The position numbers were made by a program, and so were the translations under genes. The notes under the pieces were generated by a model that saw only the letters and a program-made list of their open reading frames with translations, was not told the origin of the DNA and searched no databases. Positions 1-5,136 of a stretch of 5,136 nucleotides of DNA are shown here, in pieces; positions within the stretch are counted from its first letter, which is position 1; each line of letters begins with the position of its first letter. The DNA is from Deltaproteobacteria bacterium. GTDB taxonomy: Bacteria; Desulfobacterota; DSM-4660; Desulfatiglandales; HGW-15. The stretch spans positions 1 to 5,136 of the forward strand of contig JAFGPH010000224.1 of the NCBI GenBank assembly GCA_016926135.1, given 5' to 3'.

Positions 1-582
1 GCCAGGCTCTTCTCCGAAAAGGGATTCAGGGAGACCTCCATGGCCGATCTTTCCCGCCTCACCGGCGCGGCAGAGGGGACCATCTTTTATCATTTCAAAA
101 CCAAGGAAGATCTCTTCGTCTCCATCCTGGATCGCCTAAAAAAGGGTATCCTGGAGGAATATGAGCAATATAGCGCCCAAAGGGAGTATGGGAGCGGCCT
201 GGAAATGATGGAAGGCGCCATCTCCTTTTACCTCACCCTTGCAGGGGCCTTGGAGGACGGGTTCCTGCTCCTCCACCGCTACGATTTGTACCAACTCTCT
301 GAGGTGAACCCCGTTTGCAGGGGATACCTGGAAGACATCTATAATTGCTTCATAGATATCTTCGAGCATGCCGTTGTGCGCGGCCAGGAAGATCAATCCA
401 TCAGGAAACTGGCTCCGCGCAAAACGGCCCTGATCATCTTCTCCATGGTGGATGGGTTGGTGAAATTTCATACCTTCAAACTTTACGATGCCGGCGCCCT
501 CTACAACGAGATGCTGGAGGCATGCCACCGAATATTGGAAAACAACCCGGAGGCTGAGGTCGGAGAAGCACATGCTTACTAG
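1..582 (+). CDS. TetR/AcrR-family transcriptional regulator (5' partial)
   Basis: DNA-binding repressor-type regulator. The reading frame is open from the first base, so the gene starts upstream; 193 residues plus a TAG stop are visible, and probably only about 10-20 N-terminal residues are missing. The first visible residues (ARLFSEKGFRETSM) are the typical end of TetR helix 1, followed by the helix-turn-helix: MADLSRLTGAAEGTIFYHF and then KTKEDLF, the hallmark 'G-T-hydrophobic-Y-x-H-F-x-x-K-x-x-L' recognition-helix signature. The ATG at 40 lies inside this domain and is not the true start. The remaining ~145 residues are a helical ligand-binding/dimerisation domain with no recognisable ligand signature. 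The last 11 bases overlap the SulP gene, which implies translational coupling; the regulator probably controls its own operon, as is common in this family. The inducer cannot be told from sequence. Confidence 0.93.
   Translation, partial: ARLFSEKGFRETSMADLSRLTGAAEGTIFYHFKTKEDLFVSILDRLKKGILEEYEQYSAQREYGSGLEMMEGAISFYLTLAGALEDGFLLLHRYDLYQLSEVNPVCRGYLEDIYNCFIDIFEHAVVRGQEDQSIRKLAPRKTALIIFSMVDGLVKFHTFKLYDAGALYNEMLEACHRILENNPEAEVGEAHAY
562..567 (+). promoter_or_regulatory. Ribosome binding site deciding the SulP start
   Basis: GGAGAA lies 4 bases before the ATG at 572 and inside the tetR coding sequence. It favours the 572 start over the upstream in-frame ATG at 488, which would add 28 residues with no SulP resemblance. 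Confidence 0.6.
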
Positions 583-2701
583 AATCTTCCCCTTTCTGAA
601 GTGGTTTCAGGACTACCGATTTGAGATCCTGAGGCTGGATGCGATATCGGGTCTGACCGTTGCGCTGGTGCTCATACCCCAGTCGATGGCCTATGCACAG
701 CTGGCCGGCCTCCCCGCCTATTACGGGCTGTATGCATCTTTCCTTCCCCCCATGACCGCAGCACTCTTTGGTTCGAGCCGTCAGCTTGCAACCGGACCGG
801 TTGCCGTGGTCTCGCTCATGACCTCGGCCTCCCTGGGGCCCCTCGCTACCTCGGGGAGCGAAGGCTACATTGCCTATGCTATCCTCTTGGCTCTTATGGT
901 GGGTGTCTTCCAGTTCGGGCTGGGTCTCCTGCGTCTGGGCGTGGTGGTGAACTTCCTCTCCCACCCCGTGGTGAACGGCTTCACCAACGCGGCTGCCATC
1001 ATCATTGCGTCCTCGCAGCTCTCCAAGCTCTTCGGGGTGAGTGTGGACAATGCGGAGCATCACTACGAGACCGTGGTACGCGTGTTCCAGGAGGCCAACC
1101 ACTACACCCACTGGCCCACCTTCTTCATGGGGGCCCTGGCCTTTGCCATTATGTACGGACTGAAGCGGATCTCTCCCAAGATTCCCAATGTGCTCGTTGC
1201 GGTCCTGGTGACAACGGTCCTCTCCTGGGCAACCGGGTTTGAGCATAATCGAACCGTGAAATTGTCCTCCATCGACTGCAAAGAGGTCCTAACGGGAATC
1301 CAGGGGTACAAGGAGAACATGACCACCCTTGCCTCACTGGAGAGAGAGCGCACAGAGGTGACGAGGGCACTTGATACGGCGAGCAAAAGCCACGACATGC
1401 TAGGGTTACTGGATGCGGAGCACGCCATGAGTGTGCTGGGCTTCAACATCGGGGATCTGAAGCACAGGCTTCACCTTCAACGAGAGGAACTGAGGCGGTT
1501 TCTTTTTGAAGGAGTGGAGCGTGAGGACGGGTCCATGGTCTTTTACCGGCAGGGGGAAGCCCCTTCAGGGATGAAGACGGACGGGCGGTGCTGGCGCATC
1601 AAGGTGGGCCAAGGTGCCTTGAATAGGGAAGCCCTCGTGCTGTCCGGCGGGGGGGATGTGGTCGGAACCATCCCCCGTGGACTGCCTGCCTTGTCCATGC
1701 CGCGGATCGACGCGGGCGTCGTGATGCATCTTCTCCCTTTTGCAGCCATTATCTCACTGCTGGGTTTTATGGAGGCCATTTCCATCGCAAAGGCCATGGC
1801 CGCCAAGACCGGCCAGAGGCTGGACCCCAACCAGGAGCTGATCGGCCAGGGCCTGGCGAACATCCTCGGGTCCCTGGCCAGCAGTTACCCCACGTCCGGC
1901 TCGTTTTCACGCTCGGCCGTCAATCTTCAGTCCGGCGCCCTGACTGGCCTCTCGAGCGTCTTCACGTCTTTGACCGTCATCATTGCCCTCCTCTTCTTCA
2001 CGCCTCTCCTCTACCATCTGCCCCAATCCGTTCTGGCCGCGGTTATCATGATGGCCGTGGTGGGTCTGATCAATGTTTCCGGTTTCGTTCACGCCTGGGA
2101 GGCGAAGTGGTACGATGGGGCCATATCCATCATCTCTTTTCTCTCCACCCTCGCCTTTGCCCCCCACCTCGATAAAGGGATCATGCTGGGGGTGCTCCTT
2201 TCCCTGCTCGTCTTCCTTTACAAGAGCATGAGACCAACGGTGGCAACCTTGTCCCGACACGAAGACGAGGCTTTCCGGTGCACCTCGACCCATTCTCTCA
2301 AGGAGTGTCCGTACATTGCCATGGTGCGGTTCGACGGCCCGCTTTTCTTTGCCAATGCGAGCTACCTGGAAGACAAGGTGATGGACACGATGAGAAAGAG
2401 ACGGAAGCTCAAGCACATCATCATTGTTTCGAACGGAATCAACGATATCGACGCATCCGGCGAGGAAACCCTCTCTCTCCTTGTAGACAGGATCAGGAGC
2501 GCCGGGGTGGATGTTTCGCTGAGCGGGGTCAATGAAGCGGTGATGGATGTGCTCAGTCGCACGCACCTCAGGGAGAAGATTGGGGTGGACCACCTCTTCC
2601 CGACCATGGAAAAGGCCGTCCGAACCGTGCACGGGGAAGCCCACAGGGGTGTCGAAGAGGAGACCTGCCCTCTACTCTTTGCCTGCGTTCAAACTGAATA
2701 A
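572..2701 (+). CDS. SulP-family inorganic anion transporter with C-terminal STAS domain and large central insertion
   Basis: Inner-membrane anion transporter (SulP/SLC26 family; substrates in the family include sulfate, bicarbonate and dicarboxylates). From ATG 572 it has 709 residues, against roughly 550-600 for ordinary bacterial members. The N-terminal signature DAISGLTVALVLIPQSMAYA (23-42) opens a first block of seven hydrophobic segments to about residue 221; a second block of seven runs from about 384 to 551. TM8 has the conserved Glu401 (GFMEAIS), and TM10 has SGSFSRSAVN, whose Ser446-Arg447 align by eye with the anion-site Ser-Arg of prestin. A STAS domain covers about 578-690, with IDASGEETL placing Ser629 at the position phosphorylated in SpoIIAA-type STAS proteins. 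The extra length comes from a hydrophilic insertion (about 222-361) between the two TM blocks. The gene overlaps tetR by 11 bases and is followed 23 bases later by the receiver-fusion gene. Family assignment is firm; the transported ion is unknown. Confidence 0.95.
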   Translation: MLTRIFPFLKWFQDYRFEILRLDAISGLTVALVLIPQSMAYAQLAGLPAYYGLYASFLPPMTAALFGSSRQLATGPVAVVSLMTSASLGPLATSGSEGYIAYAILLALMVGVFQFGLGLLRLGVVVNFLSHPVVNGFTNAAAIIIASSQLSKLFGVSVDNAEHHYETVVRVFQEANHYTHWPTFFMGALAFAIMYGLKRISPKIPNVLVAVLVTTVLSWATGFEHNRTVKLSSIDCKEVLTGIQGYKENMTTLASLERERTEVTRALDTASKSHDMLGLLDAEHAMSVLGFNIGDLKHRLHLQREELRRFLFEGVEREDGSMVFYRQGEAPSGMKTDGRCWRIKVGQGALNREALVLSGGGDVVGTIPRGLPALSMPRIDAGVVMHLLPFAAIISLLGFMEAISIAKAMAAKTGQRLDPNQELIGQGLANILGSLASSYPTSGSFSRSAVNLQSGALTGLSSVFTSLTVIIALLFFTPLLYHLPQSVLAAVIMMAVVGLINVSGFVHAWEAKWYDGAISIISFLSTLAFAPHLDKGIMLGVLLSLLVFLYKSMRPTVATLSRHEDEAFRCTSTHSLKECPYIAMVRFDGPLFFANASYLEDKVMDTMRKRRKLKHIIIVSNGINDIDASGEETLSLLVDRIRSAGVDVSLSGVNEAVMDVLSRTHLREKIGVDHLFPTMEKAVRTVHGEAHRGVEEETCPLLFACVQTE
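1235..1654 (+). other. Region encoding the hydrophilic insertion between TM7 and TM8 of the SulP transporter
   Basis: These codons give residues 222-361, where most SulP proteins have only a short loop before the V-V-G-x-I-P-x-G-L-P motif (here VVGTIPRGLP, 363-372). Residues about 250-312 are charged and helix-favouring (LERERTEV, LKHRLHLQREELRRF), possibly a helical hairpin or coiled coil. Residues about 320-361 look like a small beta-rich segment (MVFYRQG, RCWRIKVG). It contains exactly two cysteines, Cys236 and Cys340. With a cytoplasmic N terminus and the standard 14-TM fold, the TM7-TM8 loop lies on the periplasmic side. The reading frame is continuous, so this is not a frameshift artefact. 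Confidence 0.75.
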
Positions 2702-2711
2702 GGAGATTTAC

Positions 2712-2717
2712 GGGGGA
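2712..2717 (+). promoter_or_regulatory. Ribosome binding site of the kinase-like/BON/receiver gene
   Basis: GGGGGA lies 7 bases before ATG 2725. A better match to the consensus, AAGGAG at 2700-2705, overlaps the SulP stop codon but is 19 bases from the start, too far to serve it directly. Confidence 0.5.
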
Positions 2718-2724
2718 ATTCAAA

Positions 2725-3966
2725 ATGCCTGTCATGACGATGTTCACTGGAAGCTACTGCAACGAAGAGCCCGTTGTTCAGGAAACGATCTCTATAACCG
2801 GATATCGGCTTGCCAGGGATGAGGATGTGATCGCCAGGGCGAGTCAAACCTCCGGGATGGGGGAAAGCAAACTTGCCAAGGCCTTCTCGGCCAGAACTTC
2901 CGTATTCAACAAGTTCACGCACGAGAAGGAGCGCTCCATCGCCCACATGAGGCTTGCCCTTGCGGACATTCTCCTCGAAGACAACTTCCTGATCAGAGGC
3001 TTCACAGCGCATCTCGTCCCGAGAGAAGTGAGCCACGCCCTGAGGGTATGCATCATTGCAGACATGAGCTATCGGGTGTCCCTGGCCCTCCAGGAACACC
3101 CGCTCTCCGAAAAAGAGGCCCTCAAACGGATTCGCAAGGACGACGAAGACAGAGCCCTATGGGTCCGGAGCCTCGCCGGTCGGGACGATCCCTGGGACCC
3201 TTCCCTGTATGATATCGTCGTTCCCATGGACAAGAAGAACCCCCGGGAAGCGGCCTTTCTCATGGCCAAAAGCGTAGCAGCGGAAGCCCTCAGGGTGACT
3301 CCTGAATCCGAGGCAACGGTGCGGGACTTCCTGGTGGCAGCCCGGGTTGAGGTGGCCCTGGCCGAAGAAGGTCATCATGTGGGCGTGAATGCGAGAAACG
3401 GGCATGCCATTCTGACCATCAACAAACATGTCCTGATGCTGAGCCGGTTGGAAGATGAACTCCGGTCCGTGGCAGAGCGTGTGCCCGGCGTTACCTCGGT
3501 GGAGACAAAGGTGGGCAAGGATTTCTACCAGCCGGACGTTTACAGGAAGTTCGACTTTGAACTTCCATCCAAGGTCCTGCTCGTGGATGACGAGCGGGAG
3601 TTCGTTCAGGCCCTGTCGGAACGCCTGCAGATGAGGGATATGGGCTCCGCCGTCGCCTATGATGGCGAATCGGCGCTCAACATGGTGAGCGAGGATGAGC
3701 CTGAGGTTATGATTCTGGACCTCAAGATGCCCGGGATCGATGGTATCGAAGTCCTGCGGCGGGTCAAGGCCACCCGGCCCGAGATCGAAGTGATCATCCT
3801 GACGGGTCACGGGTCTGACGCGGACAGGGAGACGTGCATGCGGCTGGGGGCCTTTGCGTACCTTCAAAAGCCGGTTGACATTGATGTGCTCAGCGATACC
3901 CTGAAAAAGGCAAACGAAAAGATCAGGCTGACCAAAGAGTCCGCAAAAAGGCAGGGCAAGGGCTAG
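2725..3966 (+). CDS. Cytidylate-kinase-like / BON-like / receiver-domain fusion protein
   Basis: A 413-residue, apparently cytoplasmic protein without signal peptide or TM segment. Residues about 4-185 resemble the cytidylate-kinase-like family: the N-terminal strand-loop, GYRLARDEDVI, LIRGFTAH, RVCIIADMSYRV, then LSEKEALKRIRKDDEDR and DPSLYDIVV. The P-loop position reads FTGSYCNEEP and lacks the G-K-S/T of a Walker A motif, so phosphotransfer is doubtful. Residues about 194-264 look like a BON domain (VEVALAEEGHHVGVNARNGHAILT, shortened here in spirit: a V-x-x-x-L helix, a G-V-x-V-x-x-x-x-G strand pair, and a closing VPGVTSVETKVG). Residues 283-402 are a complete receiver domain with acidic pair Asp288/Asp289, phospho-acceptor Asp332 (MILDLKMPG), Thr360 and Lys382 (QKPV). 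No DNA-binding or other known output domain follows; the tail is short and basic. The histidine kinase gene begins 4 bases later and is the likely partner. The receiver call is firm, the kinase-like call strong, the BON call moderate. Confidence 0.9.
   Translation: MPVMTMFTGSYCNEEPVVQETISITGYRLARDEDVIARASQTSGMGESKLAKAFSARTSVFNKFTHEKERSIAHMRLALADILLEDNFLIRGFTAHLVPREVSHALRVCIIADMSYRVSLALQEHPLSEKEALKRIRKDDEDRALWVRSLAGRDDPWDPSLYDIVVPMDKKNPREAAFLMAKSVAAEALRVTPESEATVRDFLVAARVEVALAEEGHHVGVNARNGHAILTINKHVLMLSRLEDELRSVAERVPGVTSVETKVGKDFYQPDVYRKFDFELPSKVLLVDDEREFVQALSERLQMRDMGSAVAYDGESALNMVSEDEPEVMILDLKMPGIDGIEVLRRVKATRPEIEVIILTGHGSDADRETCMRLGAFAYLQKPVDIDVLSDTLKKANEKIRLTKESAKRQGKG
3958..3962 (+). promoter_or_regulatory. 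Ribosome binding site supporting the GTG start of the histidine kinase
   Basis: AAGGG inside the end of the preceding gene lies 8 bases before GTG 3971. It supports this start over the in-frame ATG at 4100, which sits immediately before the first membrane segment. Confidence 0.45.
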
Positions 3967-3970
3967 GCGA

Positions 3971-5136
3971 GTGAACGCGCACGCAACACGGATCCCGAAA
4001 CTGCTCCGCAGGTTCGGCCTAGGGGACAGGATCCCCAAGTTCTGGATCGCCTCGCAAGGGGGATCAGGGCCGTACAAGTCCCTCTTCAACGTCCGCCGCA
4101 TGTGGTACCAGGCCGTGTTGTTGACTGCAGGAGTGGCCCTTATCCCTCTCATCGTGATGACAGCCATCGATTACAAGGTGACCCAGAATTCCGTAGAGAG
4201 CGAAATTCTCCTTCAGACGGCGCGGCTGGTCTCCAACACCCGACGTTCCATATCCTTCTTCCTGAGCGAACGAAAATCCGCGCTCGATTTCGTCGCCAAG
4301 CACCACGGATTCGAGGAGTTGAATAGCCGAGCCCGGTTGACGCAATTGCTGGAGGACCTCAAAACCTCCTTCGGCGGATTCGTAGACCTGGGCGTGATCG
4401 ACCCCTTTGGATATCAGAGGATCTATGTGGGCCCCTATGATCTGGTGGGCGTCGATTACAGCACGCAGGCTTGGTACAAGCATGTCATGCAAAAAGGGGT
4501 TTATATCAGCGACGTCTTTCTCGGATTTAGAAATGTGCCGCACCTGGTCATCGCCGTCAAACGTGAGATGGGGAGCGGCCTGAGTTATGTGCTGCGCGCT
4601 ACCCTGGATACGGCAAGTTTTAATGATCTGCTTTCCGCCGTCGAGATGAGCGTGCGCAAAGGGGAGGCCTTTTTGATCAATCGGGAGGGGAGACTTCAGA
4701 CTCCCTCGACCTTCTACGGGGGCGTTTTCGAAAACCTTCCGCTTCCCGTTCCTGCCTACTCCGGGAAGACGGAGGTATTGGAAACATGGGAACAGGGTTC
4801 CGTCCCCCTGATCATCGGGTATGCCTATATCGAGGAAACCCCTTTCATCCTGATGATTGTCAAGGAGAAACCCGAATTGATGGGGCCGTGGTACGATACA
4901 CGCATAAAGCTTGCCGGGTTCCTTGCTGTGAGCGTGACGGTGATCCTGTTCGTGATCCTCGGGGTAGCGACCTACCTCGTGAACAGGATCCTCCTGGCGG
5001 ATCAGAAACGGGTAGCGGTTCTCCATCAAATCGAATACTCTAACAAAATGGCATCCATCGGTCGCCTTGCCGCGGGCGTAGCCCACGAGATCAACAATCC
5101 ACTGGCCGTGATCAATGAGAAGGCCGGGTTGATCAA
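3971..5136 (+). CDS. Membrane sensor histidine kinase with double-Cache sensor (3' partial)
   Basis: Two-component sensor kinase, cut by the window end after 388 complete codons. With the GTG start, residues 1-45 are a basic cytoplasmic N-terminal extension, about 46-66 form TM1 (AVLLTAGVALIPLIVMTAI), about 70-311 an extracytoplasmic double-Cache-type sensor (GVIDPFGYQRIYVGPYD, VDYSTQAWYKHV, GVYISDVFLGFRNVPHLVIA are split motifs typical of the first Cache module), and about 312-337 form TM2. A short linker with no evident HAMP domain leads to a HisKA dimerisation/phosphoacceptor segment with NKMASIGRLAAGVAHEINNPL, in which His372 is the predicted phosphorylated residue. The ATP-binding domain lies beyond the window. 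The HEINNPL box resembles the NtrB-like group of kinases. The ligand is unknown; the Arg two residues before the Trp-Tyr pair found in amino-acid-binding Cache sensors is Gln166 here, so that ligand class is not supported. The likely cognate receiver is in the gene 4 bases upstream. A start at ATG 4100 (Met44) is the alternative. Confidence 0.92.
   Translation, partial: MNAHATRIPKLLRRFGLGDRIPKFWIASQGGSGPYKSLFNVRRMWYQAVLLTAGVALIPLIVMTAIDYKVTQNSVESEILLQTARLVSNTRRSISFFLSERKSALDFVAKHHGFEELNSRARLTQLLEDLKTSFGGFVDLGVIDPFGYQRIYVGPYDLVGVDYSTQAWYKHVMQKGVYISDVFLGFRNVPHLVIAVKREMGSGLSYVLRATLDTASFNDLLSAVEMSVRKGEAFLINREGRLQTPSTFYGGVFENLPLPVPAYSGKTEVLETWEQGSVPLIIGYAYIEETPFILMIVKEKPELMGPWYDTRIKLAGFLAVSVTVILFVILGVATYLVNRILLADQKRVAVLHQIEYSNKMASIGRLAAGVAHEINNPLAVINEKAGLI

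Noticed and set aside
488..571. Upstream in-frame extension of the SulP gene to ATG 488
   Set aside because: The 28 added residues are out-of-frame tetR sequence without SulP similarity; the ribosome binding site at 562-567 favours ATG 572.
476..1246. 256-codon open frame on the - strand opposite tetR end and SulP start
   Set aside because: Very rich in His, Gly and Glu with no fold signature, and opposite the strongly conserved SulP membrane segments.
1235..1654. SulP insertion as a mobile element, intein or frameshift artefact
   Set aside because: The frame is continuous, codon use matches the flanks, and no terminal repeats or intein splice-junction motifs were seen.
1907..2644. 245-codon open frame on the - strand opposite the SulP C-terminal half
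   Set aside because: Antisense to TM10-TM14 and the STAS domain; low-complexity charged composition and no motif.
2702..2724. Possible internal promoter or terminator between SulP and the receiver-fusion gene
   Set aside because: The gap is only 23 bases, with no hairpin plus T-run and no room for a promoter; it is explained by ribosome binding sequence.
3157..4167. 336-codon open frame on the - strand opposite the receiver-fusion gene
   Set aside because: It runs antisense across the well-supported receiver domain and the gene junction, has Pro/His/Gly-rich shadow composition, and no recognisable motif.
4064..5086. 340-codon open frame on the - strand opposite the histidine kinase
   Set aside because: It lies wholly antisense to a clearly recognisable Cache/HisKA protein, shows no domain resemblance, and has the His/Gly/Asp-rich composition expected of an antisense shadow in GC-rich DNA.

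Overview
The window holds four genes, all on the + strand and packed head to tail with almost no intergenic space: the end of a TetR-family repressor gene (1-582, 5' end cut by the window edge), a SulP-family anion transporter (572-2701), a three-domain protein joining a cytidylate-kinase-like domain, a BON-like domain and a response-regulator receiver domain (2725-3966), and the first 388 codons of a membrane sensor histidine kinase (3971 to the end, 3' end cut). The junctions are an 11-base overlap, a 23-base gap and a 4-base gap. No terminator-like hairpin or promoter was seen between genes, so the set reads as one operon whose promoter lies upstream of the window. There is no gene-free stretch longer than 23 bases.

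The protein types (Gram-negative TetR, SulP with STAS, double-Cache histidine kinase, cytidylate-kinase-like fusion) and the moderately GC-rich, third-position-GC coding style suggest a Gram-negative anaerobe of the Desulfobacterota (old Deltaproteobacteria) type. This is inferred from general resemblance; no 16S or marker gene is present.

A possible working model, partly inferred: the histidine kinase senses an extracytoplasmic ligand through its Cache domain and passes phosphate to the receiver domain of the gene directly upstream. That receiver carries no DNA-binding domain. Its only other parts are a kinase-like domain, whose nucleotide-binding loop looks eroded, and a BON-like domain, so the output is probably a protein-protein or small-molecule effect rather than direct transcription control. 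The co-transcribed SulP transporter, with a cytoplasmic STAS domain and an unusual ~140-residue insertion between its two transmembrane repeats, is the obvious candidate target. The TetR protein probably regulates the operon.

The two most unusual points are the kinase-like/BON/receiver fusion and the insertion in the SulP transporter, which is predicted to be periplasmic and contains exactly two cysteines.
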